Of a stretch of 64,000 bases of DNA, positions 47,606-60,002 are shown piece after piece (the stretch's first letter is position 1; each line of letters opens with the position of its first letter). Source of the DNA: Trema orientale (Eukaryota > Streptophyta > Magnoliopsida > Rosales > Cannabaceae); NCBI GenBank assembly GCA_002914845.1, contig JXTC01000130.1, forward strand, positions 62,001 through 126,000, in the 5' to 3' direction. The position numbers were made by a program, and so were the translations under genes. The notes under the pieces are model-generated. The model ran no database searches. It was given only the letters and a program-made list of their open reading frames with translations, and was not told the origin of the DNA.

Positions 47606-49364
47606 TTTCATATTATGTGACAAATTTTTAACTTGTTTCTTTGATTGAAATATTTTAATTTGCGAACATATAGATAACTCTTAATACGACAGGAGAAGCT
47701 AAAAACTCTATATACCATGTCCTATCCTCTTCAAATTTTGTCATTGTCGGGTTCTAATAGTTAAAAAATGGTATTTACCAATACTTGTCCCTGACACTAT
47801 CCAACAAATAGGAATGCATACAATTATTAAATAATTAATTTTCTTATCGCTAAACTAAGTAAATAATTATTAAACGGTGTTGAAAACTGCATTTAAATTA
47901 CTATTCTGTCACTAAAACGACGTTACATTTCATTATAGGTGAAAACTGTAATTAATTTACTATTCTGCCCTTTAATGATAGAATTTGTTTAGTTATGGCT
48001 AATAAGAAAAGGGTTATAAATATTCCACTATGTGTGGACGAAAACGTCTTTTTGCATGTTCATGTGACAAAGGACTATCTTTTTCCAATAGCTGCCTAAG
48101 ATTTGACTCGTGGAGACCTAGGGACCTGTCTCTCTTGCTGCAACCCATAGCTAGACCTATCCCTTTTTTTTCTCCGAAATAAACCTAACTATCTCAGGAT
48201 AAATACATAATTGAATAATACCCTAAGGACGGATCTGCTATGGCACTGTTATGTACTCAAAGTTAGTGGTATTCCTTCCATCAAAAAAAAAAAAAAAAAA
48301 AAAAAACCGAAAAAAAAAAGTTTTTGGTACCCTCTATTCCAAGCCCCTCTTCTTTGCTGGAAAATAATTGTTTTTTTTTAGGTGGTTTGAGATGAGTCTA
48401 GTCCAAATCCACATAAGAGAACAGTCTCGAGTCCCGTAACACGTGTAACGGCGTATTTGAAACAATAGTACTATTGCATATTCAACTCTAACCAAAGGGA
48501 TGTAAGAATTGGATTATTATTTCGTCAAAATTATTTATGTCATAAAAAATAAATCACTTGACATTTAATAATGTATTATGCGTGAGGCTTATTTTCTTCA
48601 CTACCATGCTAACAAGCAAGTGGTATGACACTTCTTCCCTCGATAAAGAGATTTTTCAGTTCTAAGATTAATATACATAAATCATCAAACAATAATCTAT
48701 TTAAGTTTAAAGCATATTAACAAAGAATTTAATGGACATTACCTCTAAGGTGGGCTGATGGTCTTGACCGTCTATTATCCTTCTCTTCGGCACGTACAAG
48801 TTGCGAAAACAAATGAAGAATTATGAGGGTAATGGTGGTCAATACTCTTTGGATGCTCTTGCTTCTCTACCGATATACGCACAAAGAGCTCAGCTCATTT
48901 TTGGTCAACGATCAAATTTCATGGTTAAGGACAATGGGCCAATGGGCCTTGTCACATGTGTGACAGTTAATGCCTTTGGTCCAATAGGCTGGCCAAGTTG
49001 TCCAAAGAGTTTGAAATCACGAGCCTTAAGCTTATTAAGATATGTAGTCTATCCCATTATGGCCTATAAATTGTAACATATATAACATTTTCAAAAAGTT
49101 GCAAACGATACATTATTAAGTAAGTTGACAATGATTATACTAGTTTGTACAAAATATTCCAATACTAACTTGTCATCGCTTTAATAGTTGAAGGTTTATG
49201 AACAATTTACTTTAAAAGAATCTATTAATCGATGTGGGTAGATCTATTATCCAAATTATAAGAGTGCACCATCCTCTAATAATAAAATCTTTATTTTTTA
49301 GAGAAAAGAAAAAAAAAACGCTTGTTCTCTTCTAGAGAAGTTTCGGAATTCGGATAGTCATACG
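47606..49364. other. Intergenic DNA between two retrotransposons
   Basis: No supported gene. 47875-47990 holds a short tandem duplication ('tgaaaactg(c/t)a(t/a)tta', 'actattctg(t/c)c'). 48272-48320 is a long poly-A tract with interruptions. An open stretch at 48801-49076 has no family features. Confidence 0.4.
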
Positions 49365-51897
49365 TATTGGGAATCTGACTGACCCAGATTCACCGCTCCC
49401 AAGATCTCACTTCAAAGAGATGTCAGAATAATAGAGAAATAATAACAGGGAATAGAAACCAATCTCACAACACAATAATTTAAGTGAAAAACTCGCAAAT
49501 CAAGAGAAAAACTACTGTCTCTCAGAAAAGAATTTCTCTATATGAAAAGTTTCTATAATCATATAGATTTTCCTCTTTTCTATCCAATGACCTCAATACA
49601 ACTAAGTACTTTCTTACAAGTATTCTCTCGCTCATACCTTACACTGTCACTCTTTGAAACCTCCTCTTTCACAAAGATCTAGTCTCTTTGAAAGGAGAAA
49701 TAAAGAGAAAGAAAAGATTTAATTAGAAGAGAGAACTTGAAATGCTTTCAAGTTTTGGGATGAAGAGAATGAGAAAATGAAGCCTCTATTTATAGGCCTT
49801 GAAAGGTAGTGAGAATATCACCTTTTACTATTGCTATTATGGCTTCCCCTTTTCACTATTGCTATTACGGTTGCCCTTTTCACTATTGCTATGACGACTG
49901 CCTTTTTTACTATTACTATTACAGCTGCTCTTTTGACTTCTATTCACACAAACATCAATAATCTCCCACTTAAAGACTTGATTTCAATCAAGTCTTCACA
50001 TACGTCTCATCTCATAGCTTATGTTGCTATCATTGTCTTCACTGACAATTATACTCTACCATATGAGTATATATACCACTTAGAATTGACGAATTCTAAG
50101 AATTTTATCTCGGCTCATGTCGAAAGAATCTTGCTAATAATTATGGTGCTGACTCCTATATTTAGCTTATCTAGGAATCCATCAACCATCGACATCATTC
50201 AATTCAGCACACGCTTTATATCAATGCCAAACCAATGCCTGTGTGCAAACTTACTACCGCTAATTATGACACATCCTCTTACATGGCATCTTTGGAGATA
50301 AGCGGCACGCTATGAGGATGCATATATCATGATCAAAGGACAAGATCATCGTCTCCATCATTGGAGATAATATTAGCAGCATCACCAGATTTGGAGCTTT
50401 TAGCCGAACCCGCTTCACATTTTTGACAATTTCTTTTCAGGTGCCCAGATTGTCCATACCCTCGATAAATTACATTCTTTTTTATGGAGTTTTTTTTTTT
50501 CTAGTGTCAACTGCCAATGCTGAGCCCTCAGATGGAACATTACTTCCACCACCCGTCAGCCTTCTTTCTTCAGACAAGAGTTTACTTGTGACTTCAGAAA
50601 AAATTATAATTTTCTTCCCATGCACCAAAATAGGTTTTATATGCTTATAGGAAGGTGGAAGAGATCAGATACATCACAATGCCTTATCTTCATCTTCAAT
50701 CTTCACTCCAATAGCCTCCAGCTCAGAGACGATACCATTCAAGATACTTAGATGATCAGAAATTTTCGTACCTTCATTCATACACAATATATGAAATTGT
50801 TCTTCAAGTATACTCGATTTAAGTCACATTTCGCCTGATACAATTCTTCAAGCTTTCCCTAGATATCTTTGGCTGTCGTTATTCCAAGCACATTTATCAG
50901 ACATATGCTTATCGCACTTGCAGCTCTCTCATCCAAATCATCTAAGTCTTCATTGCTCATACTAGATTTCTCAGAATCTTTACCCTTGTAAGCCTCTCTG
51001 CCTTTTAAAATCTTGTACATTTCAGATTGAATCAATAAATCTTTAACTTGTATTTACCATAAGCCAAAGTTGATGTTCCCATCAAATTTTTCCACATCAG
51101 CTCTAACCGGAATTGAAATCTTATTTTCTAACATCTTGCTTCGCACCTCTAGCTTGAAAAACCGCTAAGAAAATTTTCAAGAGGATTAAAGGGTTCAAAT
51201 GCTCCCACTTGAACACAGCCTCCTTACACAAAATTTCTTAGACTTATACCAAGCTATAGTATACCAAAGAACACCGCTCTGATACTACTTGTTGAGAATC
51301 TGACTGACCCAGATTCGTCACTTCTAGGATCTCAATTCAAATAAATATCAGAATAATAGAGAAATAACAATAGGGAATAGAAACCAATCTCACAACACAA
51401 GAATTTAAGTGAAAAACTCCCAAATCAGGAGAAAAATCACTGTCTCTCAGAAAAGAATTTCACTATATGAAAAGTTTCTACAATCATATAGATTTCCCTC
51501 TTTTCTACCCAACGACCCTAAGACAACCAAACACTTTCTCATAAGTATTCTCTCGCTCATAACTTATACCGCCATTCTTTGAAACCTCCTCTTTCACAAA
51601 GAAACTTTAGTCTCTTTAAAAGGAGAAATAAAGAGAAAGAAAGGATTTAATAAAGGATTTAATTAGAAAAGAGAATTTTAAATGCTTTCAAGTTTTGAGA
51701 TGAATAGAATGAAGAAATGAAGCTCTATTTATAGGCCTTGAAAGGTAGTAAGAATACCATTTTTTACTATTACTATTACGGCTACTCATTTTTACTATTG
51801 CTATTACGGTTGCCTTTTTCACTATTACTATGACGGCCCCTCTTTTTACTATTTCTATTACGGCTGAACTTTTTTATTTCTGTTCACACATACATTA
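49365..51897 (-). mobile_element. Degenerate Ty1/copia LTR element (gag only)
   Basis: Direct repeats 49365-49957 and 51290-51897 share 'gaatctgactgacccagattc', 'gagaaaaa(c/t)(t/c)actgtctctcag' and runs of 'actattgctattacggc' to the end. Orientation is minus. Next to the right LTR (its 5' LTR) the minus strand reads AGTAGTATCAGAGC (51289-51276), the tRNA-iMet primer site typical of copia elements (canonical TGGTATCAGAGC). Next to the left LTR is GTGGGAGATTAT, a purine-rich tract. The inner 1.3 kb contains only decayed gag. The target duplication is not clear (left atacg, right near aacg). Confidence 0.8.
50415..51134 (-). pseudogene. Degenerate copia gag
   Basis: Begins at the Met at 51134. 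Recognisable parts, all on the minus strand, are VRADVEKFDGNINFGLW, IQSEMYKILKGREAYKGKD, a DERAASAISICL block, YKHIKPILVHGKKTI and LLSEERRL, and a zinc-knuckle remnant GQSGHLKRNCQKC with its first Cys lost. Several stops interrupt it; at least two replace Trp codons (TGG to TAA or TAG). This order matches copia gag with the zinc knuckle at the end. No protease, integrase or reverse transcriptase follows. Confidence 0.75.
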
Positions 51898-53300
51898 ACG
51901 ATAGGCGTGCATAAACTACCAAAAAAAAAAAAAAAGGAAAAGAATCTATCGATATGTGGATGTAGCATAAAGTTGTATGGGATCTTATTTTCTTGTAACA
52001 TTTATTATATTTAAATTTTATTTTTATACGTGGGTATATAGTAATAGACAATGAATCATACCTATGAACTCTGTGTGTAAAGTCACACCTCAATTAGTGA
52101 TACTTTTTTGTCCCCAAGCTAGCTAGCTACCTATCTCGCCCACTTGTGCGAAAACGATTCAAGTTATTATAGGCCTAAAGTTTGGTTTCAAAGTAAAATC
52201 ATATCAAATCAAGAACTACTATAGTTGTGGTAGTACACACCCTATGGACTATCAATCACTCTATTCTAAAAGAAGCCTAAAACTAACTTTTGCCGGTCAG
52301 CTTTTTCTAGAAATCAAATCACATTCTTAATTTTGTCCCCGTTGGGCAAATGAACATTAAGTATATATAAGACCATGTTATACAACAAATATTTTGTTAC
52401 AATTTTTTTATCGGACAAATATGAACAATGCTTTTTTTTTTTTTTTTTTTTTTTTTTTTTCCATTTTTCATCATTGATATTTGGTAACAAACGGTAACTG
52501 TTATATCTATCATGAAAACGTAGTAGAGCAGAGTTGATCAAATGCGAGTTTGAGCTCTATTTATTATCATAGTAAATTAGTAATTCATCCCCTATTTATT
52601 TACTTTAAAGTAAAAGATACTAAAGACAACTTTCCGTTACATCCGCATAATTAAGAGTCAAATTAGAATAAGGTATCCCAGGTTCACGTTTAGTGCAGAT
52701 TTTTAGGTCGAACAACTTTTTTCCCGAGTCCAAAGTCCAAATTGACTGGTACAAAGAGTTTCTTAATTTCTTTTTTCTTGATAAAATGCAAAAAGAATTC
52801 ATGTATATGCATTGTTGATATATTTTTTTTTGAAAGAACATTCTTGATCATTTTGATAGAAGTCAAATTATAATCCAAAGCAATTTGACCAATCCCAATT
52901 GTTTTGCAACAGTAAATCATTTATTTTATGTAGTAAACTATAGGATATAACAGAATTTTTAATCGTTATTTTATGTAACATCAATAGTTAAAAAGTTAGA
53001 TCCGTAACACATTGGCACAATTTTAGTAGTACCATGAATACAAATTTTACTAAAACATTCCCTCTAAAACAGTGTCTTTTTTTAATGTATAAAGTGCCAT
53101 ATTCCCGCTTTAATGTGTAACTATAGTATACACAAAACAAAATTAAAAGACTAATCCCTCGCAATCTTCACCGAATCAAAATCACAAGTGAGTAGGCTTA
53201 CCACCCCATGTTCCTCTTTATTCCCATTCGATCCTTTTTATTATTTATTTATTCATTATCTTTAACCAATTTTCTAACATAATTATTATTGTTTTTTTTT
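51898..53300. other. Intergenic DNA upstream of the KUP gene
   Basis: No gene. A T-run of about 30 bases lies at 52432-52460. The distal part (53000-53300) is probably promoter of the potassium transporter; no clear TATA box identified. Confidence 0.4.
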
Positions 53301-53497
53301 AAAATTTATTTTTCAGTTTTCGCTGCTTACATTCGCCATTGTCGGTTGGTGCAGAGGATTTTACAGCCTTTTGGTCTGTTCACTGAACTTTCACTCACCA
53401 TTCTCAAAAGCACAAATCTTCAGCTCTTGAAAACCCATTACAATGCTCTAACTTTCACGTGGCAAAGCTGGTCGATTATGGAGTTTCAGGGATCCAT
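53300..53497 (+). other. Putative 5'UTR exon of the KUP gene, with uORF start
   Basis: This less AT-rich stretch ends in GGATCCAT|GTAAGTG at 53497/53498, a strong splice donor. The first coding exon at 55169 lacks a promoter-like region just above it and is preceded by acceptors at 55108 and 55116, so a leader intron of about 1.6 kb is likely. An ATG at 53478 starts a short uORF that would cross the junction: 15 codons if the 55108 acceptor is used, 7 if 55116. The left end is a guess. Confidence 0.55.
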
Positions 53498-55168
53498 GTA
53501 AGTGTTCTTCGAGCTCAAATAATACCATACCTTGATTGATTTCCTTGTTTCTGCGAAACCCATTTGAGATTTATGATCCAAGATTGGCCCAGTACCGTTT
53601 GGTCAATGTTTGTATGAAAAGATTTTCGATAAAGTCATGGACAAATCAGTTTCTATTTTTATGCAGGTTCGATTTTTATTTATTTGTGTGTTGTTCTATC
53701 CACTTGTGGTTATATTTCTATGTGATGTTTTTACAATATGATGTGATTCAATAATGGGATGGGACCATACAAAGGTGTTTGTTTTTTAAGTCCAGAAAAA
53801 ACGTAACCGATGCAAAAAGCTTGCTTAAGGCAAATTTTTGGAAAAGGACGAGGTGGGTTTTATCAACTGTGCTTTGATTACATAAAAGAAGGTTTAGAGG
53901 TTGGAGAAGAACATGTTTAGCTTTTGAAACCGACCATTTCGCATCACATGGGAAAAGCTGGCCTAAATTAATTGCATGAACCCAATTTATGAATTTTAAA
54001 GTCCTTCTTTGAGTGCTATAAATGCTCTTTCATTCGTTTTTGGATATTTACTCTTCTCCCACCTTCTTGACTCACTTACCAATCGTGAAAGTAACGTTTT
54101 ACCTTTTGGTTTATTTATTTTTCTCCCCTTTTATTCTTGAGAAGTATAAGTTGTATAACTCCACTTTGCTCTAGCCAGTAATAGTTAATGTGGCTCAAGA
54201 AGTTAGGTGAGAATTTGGAAAAATGGGATATGTTTTTATTACCACAAAAATGCAGTAACGACATAGTTAGGTGATTATGAGAGAGTTTGAAGTTTGAGAC
54301 AGGAAAGAGAAAGTGGGTGGTATGTGAATATCTGATGAATGGTCCCTTGGAATCAGCTTTATTTGCGTGGTCGCTTGTTTGGTATGGTAGTGTATATGTA
54401 ACTGTCGTTTAATCACGTGATTGTGCCTTTTTCGATGACATCACGATTAACTCTCTCCTGTTTTTGTAATCTTTATCTTGTGAAAAACGACATCTTTTTC
54501 TCAGTTTCTTTCATATACATGATTGCGCACACAGTTATATTGAATAATCCTGTTGTTTTGCCCATCTCATCTTTTGTCTCTTTGGGGTTTAAGAGGTGTA
54601 TTCAAGTATCAGTTTCTTCTTATTCTTTCCAACCAGAAAAACTGAGAAGAGAGAAGACGTTAAGGAAAAAGGGTCTATGACTCTATAGAGCAAATGTGTA
54701 AGGGCCCCTCCACAATTATGAGACTCAGTCTCCATGATTCTAGAGTAGTTAAGCCTTTGGTTGTTTTTGGTATTTGATTGATTTTATTACCATGAGTTTA
54801 AGGATTTACTCACTTCGAATTTCTTTCCTTTTCTGAGACTTTTGCCAAAAAATTAAAAAAAGCTCAGCTTTCTAAAGATATGGTGGGGATTTGAGTGAAT
54901 AGGATAGAAGTATGGATGTCATGTGGGTTTATTAAAAAAATGGGCAAACGTGTCCTTTTGTCTCCTCTATCTGTGATATTGAGAATAAGGCAGAGAACTG
55001 GATTGGTTTCTTGGAAAATGTCATATTGAAGTTCCTTTACTTGTTATCAGAAATAATCTTCTATTCTGTTTGAGCTTACCAATAGAACTTTCTCCTATCT
55101 CAGTGCAGATCTGCAGATAACTGCCTTCACAGATGAGAATTAGTTTGAAGATTTGAGGGTTGAGGACA

Positions 55169-58100
55169 ATGGATCTCAACCATGGAAAGTGTTGGAACAG
55201 TCCAAAGGTTCGTGAATTCACTTCTTAAGTTCAAGTTACTTCGATTTATGCTTTTATGTGTGTTGAATTTAACCCTTTTGAAGTTTCTGGCTTTTTGGCT
55301 GGAATGAATGGTTATTATGTCTTAGGAGTCTAATTTTATTTGTGGGACTGAGCTGGATTCTGAAAAAAAAAAAAAAAATTCTACTGAACTGCATTTCAGG
55401 ATTCATGGAAGAATATCCTTCTCTTAGCTTATCAAAGCCTTGGTGTGGTATATGGGGACCTGAGCATTTCTCCTCTGTATGTTTACAAGAGCACATTTGC
55501 AGAAGATATTCAACACTCCGATACAAATGAAGAGATTTATGGGGCTCTCTCTTTTGTTTTCTGGACTCTTACTTTAATCCCACTGTTCAAGTACGTCTTT
55601 ATCGTTCTCCGAGCTGATGATAATGGAGAGGGTACGTCTTTGAACAACAAATGGCCAGTTATATTGTGTCTTCATCGGGTTGTAATGTAACCTCTCGTTC
55701 ATGTTCTTGCAGGTGGTACTTTTGCTCTGTATTCTCTGATATGTAGGCATGCAAAAGTGAGCCTTTTACCCAATAGACAGCTTGCTGATGAATCACTCTC
55801 TACATATAAATTGGAACACCCACCAGAAAGTAAAAGCAGTTCAAAGGTGAAACTTATGCTTGAGAAGTACAAGGCCCTGCATACAGCTCTGCTAATCCTG
55901 GTTCTTCTTGGTACTTGTATGGTAATTGGAGATGGTCTGCTCACCCCTGTAATTTCAGGTAGATTCTATTGAATTTTTGAATTTTTTGTGTGCAAATCGC
56001 AGTTTTTTCCCTGTCTGGCAACTGGTTAGTAATGCCTGTGCGTATTTGTAGTTTTTTCAGCAGTATCTGGCCTTGAGTTATACATGTCTGAGGAGCATCA
56101 CCAGTGTAAGCTTCTCAGCTTGTACTCTGTTTCATATCTGAATTTGCTATTCTCAGTCAAAACGAACCTTCTGGACAGTAACAGTTAAATGAAGGCCCAA
56201 GATCTGAAACATACTTCAAGGTGCTAAAGCGAGAACACTAGCTCTTCTGGAGCCATATCGTAACCATGTTTGTTTTAGTTGAGATTAAACCTCAAACAGA
56301 AAGGAATGAGAATGAGGGACTAAGAGAAAGAGAGCAGACTTTTGTGTAGTCTGCAAATGAACTCCTATCAAACAGTTGTTATAACCTTTGTCTTGACCAA
56401 ATATTGCATAGTTATACGTGGGACCGTTTTGCGTCTACTGCAATTTAATCATTAATAATTTTCTACGCTCTTTTGCTGTGCAATAACTTTAGATGTCATC
56501 ATGCGTTGTTGAGAAATAAATGTCTTTTCTTATGTTTTTGTGTATCTCATGGGATAATAAGTCTATTACAGATAGCTTGTCGAATTTGTCCTATCAACAT
56601 CTAAAATTTCTCCCAATTGCAGATGCCGTGATTCCAATTACTTGCTTCATATTAGTGTGCCTTTTTGCACTTCAACATTATGGCACACATCGAGTTGGAT
56701 TCTTCTTTGCACCAATTGTGTTGACATGGCTTCTGTGCATTAGTGTCCTTGGCTTGTACAACATATTCCGCTGGAACCGTAATGTTTATCAAGCGCTGTC
56801 TCCATACTACATGTTCAAGTTCTTGAAGAAGACAAGGATAAGTGGATGGATGTCTTTAGGTGGAATATTGCTGTGCATAACAGGTAAAATTGGAGAAAAT
56901 ATGTGCATTGTTTGTTCTTACATGTTTGTATTGTTTTCTTGCATATATGATGAATTCCGGATGATATTTATTGCATAAAGTATAAGCACTGTGTCAAATT
57001 CCACCATATACAAGGCATTTGACTAGGCACTGCGCACGAATGCCAGTAATGAATGTGTCCATTCTCGCAGGCTCAGAGGCAATGTTTGCTGATCTGGGAC
57101 ACTTCTCGTATGCGGCCATTCAGGTAACTCCTCTTGTTTCCATAAATATTCTGTAGTTTGGTTAATATTATTTTTCTGTCTATTCAGCAGCAGTCTAATT
57201 TGCCTTCTCCTACTGCAGATTGCTTTCACATTTCTGGTTTATCCAGCACTTATTTTAGCATACATGGGCCAAGCTGCTTACTTGTCACACCATCACCAAT
57301 CCGCTTATCAAATCAGTTTTTATGTCTCAGTCCCAGGTATGCCCCATACTTGCATTTGGTTAGCAAATATTATTGTTTGATATTTAGTCAATAGGTGTGT
57401 CAATAATGTACAGTTCCCTTAAAACTGGATCTGAGAACAAAATGAAAATTGGGGCCTCATTCTTCATGGGATTTTTTTTTTAAAAAAATGAATTTATTGT
57501 TGCGATTATCGAGTATTTGACTAGTATAAGTACTCACTAAGGAAGATATGGTGCCTAAAATTTTGCAGATTGTGTAAGGTGGCCAGTTCTTGTTGTAGCA
57601 ATTCTTGCTTCAGTTGTGGGAAGCCAAGCAATCATCAGCGGAACATTTTCGATCATAAACCAAAGCCAGTCACTTGGTTGCTTTCCAAGAGTCAAGGTCG
57701 TTCACACTTCTGAAAAGATACATGGCCAGATATACATTCCAGAGATCAATTGGATTCTAATGATCCTCTGCATTGCTGTAACCATTGGATTTAGAGACAC
57801 AAAACACATGGGCAATGCATCAGGTAATTTGTACATCTTCTCGTGGGTCACACTGAAAACTGTTCAATCTTCTTCCATAACTTTGACAACTTTATCTAGG
57901 TCTGGAGATATTTTCCACGTGTGGGGAAATAAAAAGAAATAGAAAGAAAAACTACTCTTGCTTTTAAGTTGAATATTTATCGACTTACATCTTTGTTTGC
58001 TGTTTCAGAGTTCAACTTTCTAAAATTTGAAACTTAAGGTCTCAAATACCATGTTGTTATCATTATTTTTTTCAGGGCTAGCAGTGATGACGGTTATGCT

Positions 58101-59196
58101 AGTGACCACATGCCTCACTTCATTGGCAATAATCCTTTGTTGGCATAAGCCCCCTATTGTAGCTCTTTTGTTTCTTATCTTCTTTGGTTCCATTGAGTTG
58201 CTCTACTTCTCAGCTTCACTTACCAAGTTCACAGAAGGTGCCTGGCTTCCCATCCTTCTAGCCCTTTTTCTCATGACCATCATGTTTGTTTGGCACTATG
58301 CCACCATCAAGAAATACGAATATGATCTCCACAACAAGGTCTCGTTGGAATGGCTTCTAGCCTTAGGTCCAAGCCTCGGAATCGCCAGAGTCCCTGGAAT
58401 TGGCTTAGTCTTCACTGATCTCACTTCTGGTATCCCAGCCAACTTTTCCCGCTTTGTCACCAACCTTCCTGCCTTCCACCGCATCCTTGTTTTTGTGTGT
58501 GTAAAATCAGTGCCTGTCCCCTTTGTTCCCCCTGCTGAGCGGTATCTAGTGGGCCGTGTTGGCCCTGCGGCTCATCGATCTTACAGGTGCATTGTCCGGT
58601 ATGGATACCGCGATGTTCATCAGGACATTGACTCCTTTGAGTCTGAGCTTGTTGATAAGCTGGCGGATTTTGTCAAATACGATTGGTGCCAAGCACATGG
58701 GGCTAACCCTGGCATTGAGGATGATTTCTCGCGTTCTAATGAATCGAGTGAGTGTAGATTGGCTGTGATAGGAACAGTGGCATTCTCTGGTGCACCAGCT
58801 TATGAGATTCAGGAGACTGTTGGGCCAGCTAGTGTCTCTGTTGATTTCCCAACCGTAGAAAGTATCACAGATGTTACAGAAATGGAACCAATGGGTCCTC
58901 TTGAGAGAAGAGTGAGGTTTGCCATTGATGAGGAGTCTGAAGCTGATAATTCTCAGCTGGAGATCGAAATGCAGCTGCGAGAAGAGCTGGAAGATCTATA
59001 CCAAGCTCAACAAGCTGGGACTGCATTCATATTAGGACACTCTCATGTTCGGGCAAAGCAAGGTTCATCTGTGTTCAAGAGAGTGGCCATTAACTTTGCC
59101 TATAATTTCTTGAGAAGGAACTGCCGGGGTCCAGATGTGGTCCTCAAGGTCCCACCTGTGTCACTTCTTGAGGTTGGCATGGTTTATGTTGTGTAG
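55169..59196 (+). CDS. KUP2: KUP/HAK/KT potassium transporter, KUP2-like
   Basis: Plasma-membrane K+ uptake/efflux carrier; KUP2-clade members take part in cell expansion and osmotic responses. Coding exons: 55169-55207, 55400-55631, 55713-55958, 56052-56105, 56623-56883, 57071-57123, 57219-57336, 57569-57823 and 58076-59196. They join in frame to 792 aa, against about 794 for Arabidopsis KUP2. The N-terminus MDLNHGKCW resembles that of KUP2. Family signature [20 protein letters not shown] is at about residues 26-45, followed by [51 protein letters not shown] and a long C-terminal cytosolic domain ending [12 protein letters not shown]. Around a dozen hydrophobic segments are visible. The usual GDLG/STSPLY reads GDLSISPLY, and TPAISV reads TPVISV. 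The Met at 55169 is the only one giving the conserved N-terminus. KUP8 and KUP6 are close relatives, so the symbol means nearest clade. Confidence 0.95.
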
Positions 59197-59780
59197 ACCA
59201 CATATATGTAATTAAATTAGCTCTTTTTGTTTAGAGATCTGAAAGAAGTATGCTAGGGATATGGTTGTGCAGGTCTAGCAGGTTTATCTTGGACGTAACC
59301 TTAATCTTAAGTATCTATGCTTTAAAAAAAAAAAAAAAGAAAGAGAAGAAGAAAAAGAAAAAGAGGTCTTTATTAATCTTAAAGGTGATATAGTATGTGC
59401 AATCGTAGAATTACCACTAATATATTATAATGCTCTTTTGAACAGCTTTGAACTTAGGCCTATTGGACTGTGTAATAGAGAAAGCCAGTACATTGTGATT
59501 TAATATTTAATAGGTTCTAATCTTTATCAATGCAACTACAAACCATGTCTTGTCACACCATTTTATCTTATGTAACTACGTACTTTAATGCGAAACAGAG
59601 AAAGAGAATACAACAAATAACGAATTAATTACACCATTAATTTATTAGAGAAAAAGAAGAAAGGTGAGGTTTTAAATAATCTGGTTTTCCACTAGCCATT
59701 ATAACCTCTGATTATTCAATTGGGATATTTTCCTTAGGAATTATCAGTCAAGACCAGACACTCCTTTAAAATTTATTAGT
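59197..59780 (+). other. 3' UTR and flank of the KUP gene
   Basis: Non-coding, with a poly-A tract followed by GA-rich sequence at 59323-59367. No other gene seen before the promoter of the next one. Confidence 0.5.
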
Positions 59781-59792
59781 TCAGCAAGGGGC

Positions 59793-59867
59793 CACGTATT
59801 CTTCTCCTAACCACCAGGTTTTCCAATCGAATGGCAGCAAGCCACGTCATATTCAATTCCACGTGGC
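59793..59867 (+). promoter_or_regulatory. Promoter with three ACGT-core boxes including a perfect G-box
   Basis: GCCACGTATT at 59791, GCCACGTCAT at 59841 and CCACGTGGC at 59859-59867 lie 136-212 bases above the start codon at 60003. The last is a palindromic G-box. Such clusters bind bZIP and bHLH (PIF-type) factors in light- and ABA-controlled promoters. This suits the predicted plastid location of the product. Regulation is inferred from motifs only. Confidence 0.6.
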
Positions 59868-60002
59868 GGTATTATAGTGGTCCAAATAGGAGAAACGGAA
59901 ACCCCCCACCAAGAGAATAAAAAGAGAGTGACTCCGCTTCAGTCTTCATAGCTCTGCAAAGAGAGAATTCAGCATCTCAGCTTTAGGGGGTTCAAAGTAA
60001 CA

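Noticed and set aside
48801..49076. 91-codon open stretch between the two LTR elements
   Set aside because: No motif, no codon or composition signal, no homologous features; treated as chance.
49831..50301. 156-codon open stretch on the plus strand across the left copia LTR edge
   Set aside because: It begins in the ACTATTGCTATTACGGC-type tandem words of the LTR and continues antisense to the decayed gag, so it is a shadow.
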